Source: Bradyrhizobium erythrophlei | GTDB lineage: Bacteria > Pseudomonadota > Alphaproteobacteria > Rhizobiales > Xanthobacteraceae | Length of the DNA: 64,000 bases | Direction of reading: 5' to 3' | Assembly (NCBI RefSeq): GCF_900129425.1 | Contig: NZ_LT670817.1 | Span: forward strand, 3,534,001 to 3,598,000 | Shown here: in pieces, positions 1-9,117 of the stretch | Layout: the number at the start of each line of letters is the position of its first letter | How positions within the stretch are numbered: position 1 is the stretch's first letter | Notes under the pieces: model-generated | Told to the model about the DNA's origin: nothing | The model's input: only the letters and a program-made list of their open reading frames with translations | The model's database searches: none | Translations under genes and position numbers: made by a program

Positions 1-560
1 AAACCGACGACAGCCTGCGGCGCCGAGCCCAGCTCGCCCCTGAGGCCTTCACTACGGCCGGATCTGAAGGCGCCTACATCTACCAGACGCTGACCTCCGA
101 CGTCCGCATTCGCGATGCGACAGCGGTGAAGATGAACAATTTCGGCGGCGTCCGGGTGAGCGTGATGCAGAGCGGGTCTGATCCCGTGCCGACGACCGAC
201 ATCATCTACAACGTCGTCAATCGCCTGAACTCGAAGGGTATCAAGCCCCTGACCGACGTGATCAGCGTCGTGCCTGTCAAGGTGATCAAGCAGCAGATCG
301 TCGCCAACATCAGCCTCTATCCTGGGCCCGATGCGGCGCTGGTCATGGCCGATATCGGCACTGCGTTGAACAAGGTCCGCGCGAACGTCTCGCTCATCGG
401 TCGCGATCTGACGCGGTCGGCGATCATCTCTGCCCTCAACCAGGAGGGCGTCCAGTCCGTCGATCTGATCTCGCCGGCACAGAATGTGGTGGTGGACACC
501 AGCCAGTGCGCGCTCATCGAGTCCGCGACGGTTACGCCGCTGCCGTTCCGGGTGGAGTAA
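1..560 (+). CDS. Baseplate assembly protein J (gpJ-like), C-terminal part
   Basis: The reading frame is already open at base 3, so the gene begins before the window and only about 185 C-terminal residues are visible. The entry segment reads DDSLRRRAQLAPEAFTTAGS, which is typical of the baseplate J family (phage P2 gpJ), the wedge protein at the edge of the contractile-tail baseplate. A Met at 126 could be mistaken for the start, but the homologous region lies upstream of it. The next gene, gpI, begins 3 bases after the stop, the same J-I order as in P2. The product acts in virion baseplate assembly and has no signal peptide. Family call from recognised motifs; true start unknown. Confidence 0.88.
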   Translation, partial: TDDSLRRRAQLAPEAFTTAGSEGAYIYQTLTSDVRIRDATAVKMNNFGGVRVSVMQSGSDPVPTTDIIYNVVNRLNSKGIKPLTDVISVVPVKVIKQQIVANISLYPGPDAALVMADIGTALNKVRANVSLIGRDLTRSAIISALNQEGVQSVDLISPAQNVVVDTSQCALIESATVTPLPFRVE

Positions 561-563
561 GAA

Positions 564-1775
564 ATGACGACGTTTCCGACGCGCCGGATGGATCACGTCC
601 TCGCTCCGAACGCTACGGAATACGAGCGGACGCTCGCGTCCCAGGTTGATCGTCTTCTGAACATGGACATTCCGATCCGGGTCCTCTGGGATCCGTGGAA
701 GTGTCCTGAGAACCTGCTGCCATACCTGGCGTGGGCTCTCTCGGTCGATATCTGGGACTCGAGCTGGCCTCTTACCAAGCGTCGGAGCGTGGTCGCCAAC
801 GCGATCAAGCACCACCAGGTCAAGGGCACGCTACAGGCGATCGAAACCTACATCGATCTCGTCGACAGCCAGCTGCTCAAGGCAACGACGCCGCCGGCTA
901 AGATATTCTCCGGCGCATCGCTCAGCGTGGAGCAGCGAGAGGCCTGGCTTGCCAAACTTCCGCAGGTCAGGGTCTATCAGCAGTACCTGCTGGGCGCCGC
1001 CAAGAAGCGAATCTTCTCTGGTGGCGGCCGGTACAACAGCTTCTTCGAACAGAAGTTCCCGCAGCCGAACGACGCCATCACGCGGCTGTCGAAGCGGGCG
1101 ACCTGGACCGTCAACGGTGTCGAGACCGACACCAAGATCGAGAACGACGACAGCTATTTCAGGATCTTCATCAAGACGGTCCTGCCGTATTCGGATTTCT
1201 GCAACAGACCGTTTAATCTGAAGAAGAAGTTCCCGATCCCGTCGACCGCCTACAAGCGGATCGTGACGATCGCGCCGCTGGTTATCAGTCCATGGCGCGT
1301 TGCAGTCGGCCCTCAGCTTGAGCCGGTGTCGACCACGCCAGAGTTGGTCACGACCACGGGCAAGGAAGGGCACGCGGTCTACAGCGGTCGCACGATCTAC
1401 AAGCGGTATTTCGTTCCGTCGCAGGCGCCGTACCAGATCTACGAGCGGTACGCGGTCAACGACGGCTCGATCCTGACGCCGCAGCGACCGTCGATCCAGT
1501 TCATGGGCTACGGTAGGTACGGCATCGCGCCTCACTCTGCCGAGCTGAAGGTGCGGATGAACACGCAGTGGAGCAGGTACAAGGCACGCCTCGGCGAGCC
1601 GTTCGCTCCGCGCACGAAGTTCTTCACGCCGCATGACCCAACGCTCATGGCAAAGAACAGGCAGGCGATCATCGCCGCCAAGCGCCTGAGCGACAAGATC
1701 GTGCTGGATACCAACACCGTGCCCGGGTTCATCGCCGGACTTCCCAAGTTCGCTGGCGATCCCATCGTAATCTGA
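564..1775 (+). CDS. Phage tail protein I (gpI-like), long form
   Basis: The N-terminal 100 residues (LAPNATEYERTLASQVDRLL, then LPYLAWALSVDIWDSSWP and KGTLQAIE) match the P2 gpI tail protein family, a baseplate wedge component that partners gpJ. The protein is about 403 residues, roughly twice the length of P2 gpI, and the extra C-terminal half (from about residue 200) is rich in Tyr, Arg and Pro and has no family I recognise. It may be a phage-specific extension linking baseplate and fibres; this is inference. It starts with ATG 3 bases after gpJ, behind a GGAG-like ribosome site inside the gpJ end. An intrinsic terminator follows. Confidence 0.82.
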   Translation: MTTFPTRRMDHVLAPNATEYERTLASQVDRLLNMDIPIRVLWDPWKCPENLLPYLAWALSVDIWDSSWPLTKRRSVVANAIKHHQVKGTLQAIETYIDLVDSQLLKATTPPAKIFSGASLSVEQREAWLAKLPQVRVYQQYLLGAAKKRIFSGGGRYNSFFEQKFPQPNDAITRLSKRATWTVNGVETDTKIENDDSYFRIFIKTVLPYSDFCNRPFNLKKKFPIPSTAYKRIVTIAPLVISPWRVAVGPQLEPVSTTPELVTTTGKEGHAVYSGRTIYKRYFVPSQAPYQIYERYAVNDGSILTPQRPSIQFMGYGRYGIAPHSAELKVRMNTQWSRYKARLGEPFAPRTKFFTPHDPTLMAKNRQAIIAAKRLSDKIVLDTNTVPGFIAGLPKFAGDPIVI

Positions 1776-1796
1776 TCTTTCAACCGAAAGCACAAT

Positions 1797-1827
1797 GCCC
1801 ATCGTCCGCGGGGACGGTGGGCTTTTT
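1797..1827 (+). terminator. Intrinsic terminator after gpI
   Basis: An 11-bp stem, GCCCATCGTCC with GGACGGTGGGC (one G-U pair) around a GCGG loop, is followed directly by TTTTT. It sits between gpI and the next tail gene. Confidence 0.8.
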
Positions 1828-1851
1828 CGTGCCCCAACAAGAGGCCCATAG

Positions 1852-4119
1852 ATGGACCGCCAAGTAATCTTCCGCGACTATCAGGAACAGGTCGCGACTG
1901 ACCACAACAACATTCAGGATTATGTGCGTACCGCGATGGACAACATCGTGACGGACGCGGTCTCTGCTACCCGCAAATACTCTGGCCTGATGGTCACCAA
2001 GACCGGTCAGGTCGAGGTCACCGTGGGTATGGGTCGCGTGTACGATACCGGCGCTGTCTACGCGCTCCGCGCCATCCTGACGCAGTCGCTGGCAACCTAT
2101 GTCGCTGCAGCCGCAAGGCGCGTCGTCACCATCTCGGCCTATGGCCAGGAAGTGCAGACGGACGTCCAGACCCGCGACTATCTGACCGACGTCGATACCG
2201 GGACCGTCGAGCCACGCGCTGTCGCGATGACCGACTCCCGTGACGCACAGATCGTCTTCACGGCCGGCGCCGAAGCAGCTGATCCGGTTCCTCCTGCGAT
2301 CCCTGCGACCCACGTCGTGATCGCCAACGTCGTGCTGGATACCACGCAGATCGTCTCGATCGACATGCAGGACCAGAACGCGGTCGTGTCGACCGACGCC
2401 CTGGACATCCGCACCGATCTGCTCGAAACCTTCAAATCCCTCATCGAGCCGCGCGTCACCTCGCTGGCGTCCGACCTTGCGGACCTCTCGAACCGCATCA
2501 CCGGCCTGGCTGCTCAGGATGACCTTTCCCGCGTCTACCTCGATCTGGCGCGCGTGAAGGAGAGCCTGCGCTTCCCGCCAGACGCTTCGGGCTTCGACTC
2601 TGACTTCTTCCTCGACATGAATAAGTCGGACTACAACAACACGCTGTTGCTCGGCTACGACGCGAAGGTCGAGGAGGGCATCCGCTTCAACGATGCCAAC
2701 GCGAACCAGTTCGAAATCTCGCTATTCTCGGCGAACGATCCGAACGCGGCGTTGTCCGGCGGCTATCTGATGCCGAAATACACCAACGTGCTGAAGATCC
2801 AGACCGGTGCCTACACCGAGTCTCTCGGCATCGCTCAGTACGGCTACCAGGTGCATTCGATGCAGGTGGGATACATGGCCCGCACGCGCATTCGGTATGG
2901 CGGAAGCTACACGGTCTGCACCAACGGCAACAGCTACAACACCCCGGGAGAACAGGTCAACACCACCAACCTGTACGATTTCAACACGACTGAGTTCACG
3001 ACGGTGGAAAACAATCCACCGACTCTCGCTCATCCGTATGCCTGGTCTCGTACCGACTACTACTGGCTCGACACCTGGGAAGAGCCGTTCATGTACGAGG
3101 TCACCACCAACCTGTCGATCACAGGTGCTCAGGTGGCTCAGACCTTCCTGGTTTCGAACGACATCATCGCGACCCAGCTCGGATTCTACATCACGGCCAA
3201 GGCCGCGAACGAAGACATCCACATCGCGCTCTGCGAAGTGACCGCCGGTCAGCCTGACCTCGACAAGGTCTGTTTGAAGACGACCTACTCGCAGGCGAGC
3301 ATCGTCACGGGTTGGAACCTGTGCCCAATACAGCCGACCTTCCTCCAGAAGGGTAAGCGTTACGCCTTCGTGTTCATCTCGAACGCGAACCACCAGATCG
3401 GCATGACCTCCGGTCAGTCCTATCTGGACGGCACGTTCTTCTACTCGACGGACGGCATCTACTACATGGGCGATCTGACCAAGGACATGATGCTCCAGGT
3501 CTATGGCGCTTCGTTCGCTTCGTCTCAGGTTGCGATCGAGTTCGCTCCGATCAACCTCGACGGCGGCTTCCGCGACGTCGACATCCTGGCCGAACAGTGG
3601 GTTCCGGGTTCGTGCGAACTCGTCTTCGAGATGCGACCAAACGGTACCGGTGAATGGCAGCCGCTGATCGCCGACAATTCCGGCGTTCTCGGAACTGCTC
3701 CGCCGCTCGCTCAGTTCAGGGCTCGCTTCATCGGCACCACCGACATGGCGCCGATCCTGCATCTGACAGGTTCTCGCGTCAGCGTCTCTCGTCCGAAGAC
3801 GGCATACAAGCATGTCTCGACCCAGATGACCGTGCCGGCGCTGTCGAACATCGCGCACAACCTGACGTTCGTGAACTTGCTCGAAATGTTCGATCCGACG
3901 CCGCACACCTACGGCATCTCGGTTCGAGTTGGCGGGACTGAGTACACGCCCGACACGACCATCACCGAGGTGATGGACGCGACAGCGAAGCGTTACCAGA
4001 AGACCTACACGTTCAGTCTTCCGGCCGGGACCACGCAGTTCACGATCGAGCAGACCGGAACGACGAACTCTCCGCAGGTCACGTACCACGTCGCCGAGCG
4101 GACGTTCTACACCAAGTAA
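1852..4119 (+). CDS. Large tail/baseplate-associated protein, family unknown
   Basis: A 755-residue protein occupying the place where P2 carries the tail fibre gene H. The N-terminal 200 residues resemble baseplate-attached phage proteins that begin by stating reading contexts such as FRDYQEQVATDHNNIQDYV; a coiled stretch near residues 195-225 (SLIEPRVTSLASDLADLSNR) is likely a trimerisation helix. The C-terminal 500 residues are rich in Gly, Thr, Tyr and Asn, with beta-structured spacing expected of a fibre or carbohydrate-binding tail protein. No catalytic motif was seen. The start ATG follows AAGAGGC. It could be a DUF4815-type baseplate protein, but I cannot confirm that. The role in the virion tail is inferred from position. 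Confidence 0.65.
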   Translation: MDRQVIFRDYQEQVATDHNNIQDYVRTAMDNIVTDAVSATRKYSGLMVTKTGQVEVTVGMGRVYDTGAVYALRAILTQSLATYVAAAARRVVTISAYGQEVQTDVQTRDYLTDVDTGTVEPRAVAMTDSRDAQIVFTAGAEAADPVPPAIPATHVVIANVVLDTTQIVSIDMQDQNAVVSTDALDIRTDLLETFKSLIEPRVTSLASDLADLSNRITGLAAQDDLSRVYLDLARVKESLRFPPDASGFDSDFFLDMNKSDYNNTLLLGYDAKVEEGIRFNDANANQFEISLFSANDPNAALSGGYLMPKYTNVLKIQTGAYTESLGIAQYGYQVHSMQVGYMARTRIRYGGSYTVCTNGNSYNTPGEQVNTTNLYDFNTTEFTTVENNPPTLAHPYAWSRTDYYWLDTWEEPFMYEVTTNLSITGAQVAQTFLVSNDIIATQLGFYITAKAANEDIHIALCEVTAGQPDLDKVCLKTTYSQASIVTGWNLCPIQPTFLQKGKRYAFVFISNANHQIGMTSGQSYLDGTFFYSTDGIYYMGDLTKDMMLQVYGASFASSQVAIEFAPINLDGGFRDVDILAEQWVPGSCELVFEMRPNGTGEWQPLIADNSGVLGTAPPLAQFRARFIGTTDMAPILHLTGSRVSVSRPKTAYKHVSTQMTVPALSNIAHNLTFVNLLEMFDPTPHTYGISVRVGGTEYTPDTTITEVMDATAKRYQKTYTFSLPAGTTQFTIEQTGTTNSPQVTYHVAERTFYTK

Positions 4120-4131
4120 GGAAACCACTTC

Positions 4132-4383
4132 ATGGCAGACACGTCTACCGCAGCCGCTCCGGCGGCTGCTCCTGCTGCTGCTCCGGCGGCGGCTCCCGTC
4201 GCTCCTGCGGCACAGCCTGTTTCGCCTGCCGCGCCCGATCCGAACAAGCGTTACCGGGTCAAGCTGGCTCGCGCAGTCGAGGTTGTGCCTGGCATCTGGG
4301 CGCGGCCTGGCCACAACGTGACCCTCAGGGGGTCCGACGTCGTCAAGCTCGGCGCCGCAATCATCAGCTACGAAGAGGTCTAA
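4132..4383 (+). CDS. Small Ala/Pro-rich virion-associated protein
   Basis: An 83-residue protein. Residues 7-37 are an almost pure Ala-Pro tract built on repeats of AAAP, followed by a compact 45-residue C-terminal domain (KRYRVKLARAVEVVPGIWAR and onward). The start is preceded by AAGGA with good spacing, and it ends 3 bases before the fibre gene, so it belongs to the tail operon. The Ala-Pro stretch would act as an extended rigid linker. I do not recognise the C-terminal domain; a minor tail or decoration protein is a guess from position. Confidence 0.6.
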   Translation: MADTSTAAAPAAAPAAAPAAAPVAPAAQPVSPAAPDPNKRYRVKLARAVEVVPGIWARPGHNVTLRGSDVVKLGAAIISYEEV

Positions 4384-4386
4384 GGA

Positions 4387-5721
4387 ATGGCCCGCCGGTT
4401 TGATCAATATTATCAGGTAAAGTCGAGGGACAACCTTGGCGATCCCGATTACTGGAACCGGCGTTTTGATGACATCGATCGTCGAATTTCGTCCAACGAG
4501 GACGGACTCTCGGCGATCGGTGGGTTGACGACGTACATCGAGGGTCTCGCTCTCGACCGCCTCAACCTCGTCCTTGCGCCGGCCTTGGACAAGATCACCC
4601 TGGTCTCAGAACAGGGCTTCTTGCTTGCCCATTCGAACAACGCGGTGACGCTGGACACGGCGACCACCCAGACGTTCGCCATCTATGATGCCGCCGAACG
4701 TGAGCTTTTCGCCCCGTCGCCTTTCGTCACGATCGTGCGCGAGGCCAACCAGACCGACTATGCTTTCGCAAGGCTCGTGTCCTGGGACAAGGTGGGCGGC
4801 CAGCTGGTTCTCCAGCCGGTTCAGATTTTCGGCAATCCGGGACCGTTCATCGACTGGACCATCTACGTCGGAACGGCCCTTTCGCAGGCCATTCAGCAGA
4901 TGCTGGCTGACACCCAGGCGGCGCGAGACGCAGCCAAGGGATATCGCGACAACGCTGCTGACAGTGCAAATCAAACATCGTCTGACAAGACTGCCATCGC
5001 GCTGATGAAGTCAGACACGCTGGCGGCTCGTGACGCTGCCGCGGCTTCTGCTGCTGCGGCCAAGGTCTGGGATCCGACGAACTACTATCAGAAGACCGAG
5101 GTCGATGCCGAAGTCAACGCCAAGGTCGCCGGCTTGGTCAACAGCGCGCCATCAACGCTCGACACGCTGCAGGAACTCGCCTCGGCGCTCGGCAACGACG
5201 CCAACTTTTCGACGACCGTCACGGCTTCGCTCGGAAATAGGGTGAGGGTCGACACCAACGCACAAGGACTGACTGCGGCTCAGCAGTTAAACGCCAGAAC
5301 CAACCTGGGCTTCCCGGCGAACACTGTTGGCCTTGTCAACATCGCGTCCGCTGCGCAGATCACGGTTGGCGCGGCTGCTGACGCCGTCACCGTCAATCAG
5401 GCGTGGGCTGCGGCTGGCTGGGTGCCACTCGGTAACCTGACTGGCACTGTCACAATCGACGGCAACACTGGCTCTCGCTTCGTTGGCACTCTCGTTGGCA
5501 ACGTCACTATCGCCACCACCAATATGAAGCCCGGTCAGGTCTTAGAACTTTCCTTCGTTCAAGACGCCACCGGCTCGCGAACTGTGAGCTGGTCTGGATT
5601 CCTATTCCCAGATGGTATCGCTCCGACAGTCTTCCCGAATGCCAATAATTGGGCGGTTTTCTACTCCGGTGTCTACCATTCCTACGGTTTTATGCTGGGC
5701 AATGGCTGGAAGACGTACTGA
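4387..5721 (+). CDS. Phage tail fibre protein
   Basis: A 444-residue fibre protein. Residues 1-160 form an N-terminal module that probably attaches to the baseplate. Residues 165-215 are an Ala/Asp-rich helical stretch typical of trimeric coiled-coil shafts. Around residues 250-285 it carries the well-known fibre motif SAPSTLDTLQELASALGNDA, repeated in many phage tail fibres. The C-terminal 140 residues are Thr/Gly/Val-rich. The next gene starts inside its stop codon (TGATG), suggesting translational coupling of shaft and tip. The role is host receptor recognition at the cell surface. Confidence 0.82.
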   Translation: MARRFDQYYQVKSRDNLGDPDYWNRRFDDIDRRISSNEDGLSAIGGLTTYIEGLALDRLNLVLAPALDKITLVSEQGFLLAHSNNAVTLDTATTQTFAIYDAAERELFAPSPFVTIVREANQTDYAFARLVSWDKVGGQLVLQPVQIFGNPGPFIDWTIYVGTALSQAIQQMLADTQAARDAAKGYRDNAADSANQTSSDKTAIALMKSDTLAARDAAAASAAAAKVWDPTNYYQKTEVDAEVNAKVAGLVNSAPSTLDTLQELASALGNDANFSTTVTASLGNRVRVDTNAQGLTAAQQLNARTNLGFPANTVGLVNIASAAQITVGAAADAVTVNQAWAAAGWVPLGNLTGTVTIDGNTGSRFVGTLVGNVTIATTNMKPGQVLELSFVQDATGSRTVSWSGFLFPDGIAPTVFPNANNWAVFYSGVYHSYGFMLGNGWKTY

Positions 5722-6308
5722 TGATCATCCCTAGCCTTCGACACATAATTACCCCGGCTGGCCACACGGTTATTCCCGGCAGCGTCAGCTACACCACGCC
5801 AGGCACCTACTCCTTCACCGTCCCTTACTATCACTCGCTCCTGGCAGACTGTCGCGGAGCGAGTGGGGGCGGCGGCGGTTACTGTTGGAATCAACCATAT
5901 GGCGGCACGGACGGTGGCGCGGGTGGCTATAGTTACTTTAACGCACCCACCGGCAACATCGTAGGCTACGGCGGTGGTGGCGGTACAGCGGGTAGCTCAC
6001 AAACACCAGTTCATCACGGTACCAACGGTGCGAACGGCACCGGGTCTGGTGGTGACTACAATGGTGTTGGTGATGCGACCACTGGCGGTATCGGCGCTTA
6101 CTATCCTGCAAACAGGTCGTATGACGGAGGTAACGGCGGCAATGGCGCTCGGGCCTACAAGACATTCTCCAAGGGTGGCCCGCTCATCCCGCTCTCCGTT
6201 ATCACCGTTGTGGTTGGCCAGGCTGGCGCTGCTGGTTACGCCGATAACGCAAACCTCGTGAAGGCTACCCCCGGCGTCAATGGCGCAGTCTACATTTCAT
6301 GGAGCTAA
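5721..6308 (+). CDS. Glycine-rich receptor-binding tip protein
   Basis: A 195-residue protein whose central region (about residues 48-150) is dominated by Gly runs such as GASGGGGG and GYGGGGGTAGSS, the pattern of polyglycine-helix adhesin domains on phage tail fibre tips. The ends (ITPAGHTVIPGSVSYTTPG; GVNGAVYISWS) have the beta-strand character expected of flanking attachment domains. I chose the ATG at 5721, which overlaps the fibre stop codon; an in-frame ATG at 5649 lies inside the fibre gene and would add unrelated residues. Coupling to the preceding fibre and position before a DUF4376 protein support a role as the receptor-contacting tip. Low-complexity composition limits family assignment. 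Confidence 0.72.
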   Translation: MIIPSLRHIITPAGHTVIPGSVSYTTPGTYSFTVPYYHSLLADCRGASGGGGGYCWNQPYGGTDGGAGGYSYFNAPTGNIVGYGGGGGTAGSSQTPVHHGTNGANGTGSGGDYNGVGDATTGGIGAYYPANRSYDGGNGGNGARAYKTFSKGGPLIPLSVITVVVGQAGAAGYADNANLVKATPGVNGAVYISWS

Positions 6309-6311
6309 TCA

Positions 6312-6914
6312 ATGCTGATCGCCAAAGAGACGACGCCTGGAACATTTGAAGAGATCTTATTTGGGTCTTCCTTCACTGGCCCAGATGGAGTGCTCCATGG
6401 ATGGCAGTGCATCGAATTGTGGTCCGATTCTGATCTGAATGCGATCGGCGTGTATCGCGTTCAGCCAGTCACGCCGCCCACCGACCCTGAAGTGACGATC
6501 TCCGGATACCACTTCGAGCGTGTCAACGGAATTGTCACCCAGATCCTTGATCTGGTTCAGCCTCCACCGCCGACCAAGCAGGATCTTCTGGACTATGCAG
6601 CCGCCAAGCGATTCGACCTCGAAGTCGGAGGCATCGTCTCGGCAACATATGGTCCGCTTCCGACTGACCGAGACACCCGAGCCATCGTTGGCCAGACAAT
6701 TCAGTCTATCGACCTTGGCATCGTCACAGCTCCAGTCAACTTCAAGACGCCGCAGGGATTTGTCCCGCTCGATCGTGCGGCATTCGTAGCAATCGCCACG
6801 GAAATGGCCGCCCACGTCCAGTCTACCTTCGACAAAGAAGGTCAGGTTGACGCTCAGATCCAGGCGGGGACGATCACCACGAAAGCGGCGGTTGACGCCG
6901 CGCTCACCTCATAA
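6312..6914 (+). CDS. DUF4376-containing tail fibre accessory protein
   Basis: A 200-residue protein with a C-terminal region (about residues 90-190) resembling DUF4376, a domain found next to phage tail fibres: KRFDLEVGGIVSATYGPLPT, then a TD(R)-type stretch and PLDRAAFVAIATEMAAHV. The N-terminal half is short beta-rich sequence with a Pro-rich hinge (QPPPPTK). Fibre-adjacent proteins of this type are thought to act as fibre assembly or tip proteins. It closes the fibre operon and is followed by a terminator. The fold is likely; the exact role is inference. Confidence 0.65.
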   Translation: MLIAKETTPGTFEEILFGSSFTGPDGVLHGWQCIELWSDSDLNAIGVYRVQPVTPPTDPEVTISGYHFERVNGIVTQILDLVQPPPPTKQDLLDYAAAKRFDLEVGGIVSATYGPLPTDRDTRAIVGQTIQSIDLGIVTAPVNFKTPQGFVPLDRAAFVAIATEMAAHVQSTFDKEGQVDAQIQAGTITTKAAVDAALTS

Positions 6915-6939
6915 ACCAAACCAACCAACCTCACCACGA

Positions 6940-6966
6940 GCCGCTCCATCCGGGGCGGCTTTTTTG
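6940..6966 (+). terminator. Intrinsic terminator before sheath gene
   Basis: GCCGCTCC pairs with GGGGCGGC (one G-U pair) around a 4-base loop, followed by TTTTTTG. It ends the fibre operon 17 bases before the sheath start codon. Confidence 0.82.
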
Positions 6967-6982
6967 TTTGGGAGAACCATAC

Positions 6983-8416
6983 GTGACTGTTCAATATCTC
7001 CACGGCATCGAGACGATCGAACTCGACAGCCCTGCTGGTCCGGTCGACACCGTCAAGTCGAACGTGATCGGCCTCGTCGGCACGGCGCCGGACGCTGACC
7101 CCGATATCTTCCCGCTCAACACGCCTGTGGCCGTCTTCTCTGACGCGCTGAAGGCGGGTCAGCTGAAGTCCACCGGCACCCTGCTCGACGCAGTCGACGC
7201 GATCTACAGCCAGAAGTCGGCCGTGGTCGTCGTGGTCCGCGTGGACGATGGCCTGAGCATGGAGGAGACCTGGTCCAACGCTGTCGGTTCGCCGACCGGC
7301 AAGACCGGCATCTGGTCGCTGCTCAAGTCGCGCCCGATGCTTCAGGTCATCCCGAAGCTGCTCATCGCGCCCGGCCTCACCAGCGGTCGCCCGACCAACG
7401 GTCTGATGAACCTGGTCATCGGCGACGTCGGCCAGAACTATGTCCTGGCGACGACCACGATCACGATCGATGCACCACCGGCTGGTGGCCGTCAGGCGAC
7501 GGCTGTGCCTCAGGTTGTCGGCGGCAAGTTGACCGGTGCGATCATCACTGACCCTGGCTACGGCTACGACGCTATCCCGAACGTCACGGTGAGCGGCGCC
7601 GGCACGGGCGCAACCATCACGGCGACCCTCGGCCATGTGGCCAACCCGGTCGGCGTGGCGTTCGCCTCCATCGTCGATCGCCTCCGCGCGGTGGCCTTCC
7701 TCGACGGTCCCGGCACCAGCTACGACGACGCGGTCCAGTATCGCCAGGACTACGGCAGCCAGCGCATCTCGATCATCGATCCAGGCGTTCTCTCCTGGAA
7801 CACCGAGAACTCGGTGTACGTGCAGAAGCCTGCTTCGGCCTACGCGGCCGGCATCCAGGCTCGCATCGACGAGGAGAAGGGCTTTTGGTACTCGTTCTCG
7901 AACGAGGTGATCCAGAACATCGGCGGTCCATCGCGTCCGGTCGATTGGATGCCCAACGATCGCGACAGCGAAGCGAACATGCTGAACTCCAACCAGGTCA
8001 CCACCATCATCCACGATGCTGGCTACAGGTTCTGGGGTCTGCGTGGCACCGGCACCGACCCGCTCTGGGCTCAGCTGTCTGTGCGCCGCACCGCGGACAT
8101 GATCTACGAGAGCCTCGAACAGGCCGAGCGCGATCGCCTCGACAAGCCGTTCAGCTACCAGCTGCTCACCGGCATCCAGGGCGACGTGAACGCTTACCTC
8201 CGACTGCTCCGCTCGCGCGGCGCGCTGATCGGCGGAAAGTGCTGGATCGACCAGACGCTCAACACCCCGGCGACATTCGCTTCGGGCGAGCTGACCGTGA
8301 ACTTCGATCTCGAGCCCCCGGCGTGCTTGGAGCACCTGCAGTTCCAGGCGGTCCGTAACCCGAACTACTACACGGACTTCATCGAGACGTTCGCGCGGCA
8401 GGTCGCCAACGGCTAA
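6983..8416 (+). CDS. Contractile tail sheath protein (FI-like)
   Basis: A 477-residue protein of the P2/Mu tail sheath family, the subunits that stack around the tube and contract on infection. The N-terminus (YLHGIETIELDSPAGPVDTV), the phrase SNVIGLVGTAPDAD and the C-terminal block PFSYQLLTGIQGDVNAYLRL followed by GGKCWIDQTLNT are typical. An inserted domain near residues 155-215 (TTITIDAPPAGGRQA and a Gly-rich repeat) is probably surface exposed. I chose GTG at 6983 because GGAG lies 8 bases upstream; a TTG at 6968 lies against the terminator. It is followed by the tube gene, as in P2. Confidence 0.92.
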   Translation: MTVQYLHGIETIELDSPAGPVDTVKSNVIGLVGTAPDADPDIFPLNTPVAVFSDALKAGQLKSTGTLLDAVDAIYSQKSAVVVVVRVDDGLSMEETWSNAVGSPTGKTGIWSLLKSRPMLQVIPKLLIAPGLTSGRPTNGLMNLVIGDVGQNYVLATTTITIDAPPAGGRQATAVPQVVGGKLTGAIITDPGYGYDAIPNVTVSGAGTGATITATLGHVANPVGVAFASIVDRLRAVAFLDGPGTSYDDAVQYRQDYGSQRISIIDPGVLSWNTENSVYVQKPASAYAAGIQARIDEEKGFWYSFSNEVIQNIGGPSRPVDWMPNDRDSEANMLNSNQVTTIIHDAGYRFWGLRGTGTDPLWAQLSVRRTADMIYESLEQAERDRLDKPFSYQLLTGIQGDVNAYLRLLRSRGALIGGKCWIDQTLNTPATFASGELTVNFDLEPPACLEHLQFQAVRNPNYYTDFIETFARQVANG

Positions 8417-8466
8417 CGCCGAGGCCACTCCGCATCACCCACCACAATGAGCTAGTCACGAGCCGT

Positions 8467-8484
8467 CCGGTCCTTGCGGGCCGG
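8467..8484 (+). terminator. Hairpin between sheath and tube genes
   Basis: CCGGTCC pairs with GGGCCGG around TTGC. No T-run follows, so this is a weak terminator, an attenuator or an mRNA-processing or stability hairpin rather than a full intrinsic terminator. Confidence 0.5.
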
Positions 8485-8512
8485 GCGCGCTCTGGCGTGG
8501 CCGGAGACATCT

Positions 8513-9037
8513 ATGAATAACCTTCGCGACTCCAACATTTTCCAGGACTTCACGGTCTGGATCCAGGACATCGGCAAGATCGGAGAGGCGCCCGAGTTTC
8601 AGCCCCCGGAAATCCAGATCGAGACCGAGGACTTCCGCGGCGGCGGTATGGACGGCACCATCGAAATGCCGATGGGTATCCAGAAGATCGAGTTCGACTT
8701 CATGCTCCATACCTGGGACGCGCAGATCTGGCAGAACCTCGGCTACGGCCCTGGATCGCTGGACGTGCCGATCACCTTCCGCGGCTACCTGCTGTCGGCA
8801 AACGGCGCCGAGAAGAGCGTCCTGATCGAGACTCACAGCCTGATCAAGGCGATCAAGCCCGGCAAGGTGCAGGCCGGCAAGAAGGTCGACCAGACCATCA
8901 GCCTCTGCGCCAACTACTTCCGTCACAACATCGACGGGACCGATGTCACCGAGATCGACGTGTTCAACAAGATCACGATCATCGGTGGTACCGACAAGAG
9001 CGCCAACGCTCGACAGATCCTGGGCTTCACCTACTAA
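8513..9037 (+). CDS. Major tail tube protein (FII-like)
   Basis: A 174-residue protein of the P2 FII tail tube family, which forms the inner tube through which DNA passes. Typical segments are IFQDFTVWIQDIGKIGEAPE near the N-terminus, GGMDGTIEMPMGIQKIEFDF in the middle and the conserved C-terminal pattern NYFRHNIDGTDVTEIDVFNK. The ATG at 8513 is preceded by GGAG at 6 bases; an in-frame start at 8474 would add a stretch unlike the family. It sits directly after the sheath gene and before the E/E' chaperone genes, the canonical order. Confidence 0.92.
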   Translation: MNNLRDSNIFQDFTVWIQDIGKIGEAPEFQPPEIQIETEDFRGGGMDGTIEMPMGIQKIEFDFMLHTWDAQIWQNLGYGPGSLDVPITFRGYLLSANGAEKSVLIETHSLIKAIKPGKVQAGKKVDQTISLCANYFRHNIDGTDVTEIDVFNKITIIGGTDKSANARQILGFTY

Positions 9038-9059
9038 GCCCTGAGATCACTCCAACCGA

Positions 9060-9088
9060 GGCCTCGCCATAACCGGCGGGGCCTTTTT
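9060..9088 (+). terminator. Intrinsic terminator after tube gene
   Basis: GGCCTCGCC pairs with GGCGGGGCC (one G-U pair) around ATAACC, followed by TTTTT. Confidence 0.82.
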
Positions 9089-9117
9089 GTTTTCCTCATC
9101 AAGGTGTGCAAACCAAA

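Noticed and set aside
2722..4407. 561-residue minus-strand ORF opposite the tail gene
   Set aside because: Antisense shadow of the 755-residue tail gene; Arg/Asp/Val-rich composition without motifs and no ribosome site.
5649..5720. Start of the glycine-rich protein at 5649
   Set aside because: It lies inside the fibre gene; ATG 5721 overlaps the fibre stop and fits coupled translation.
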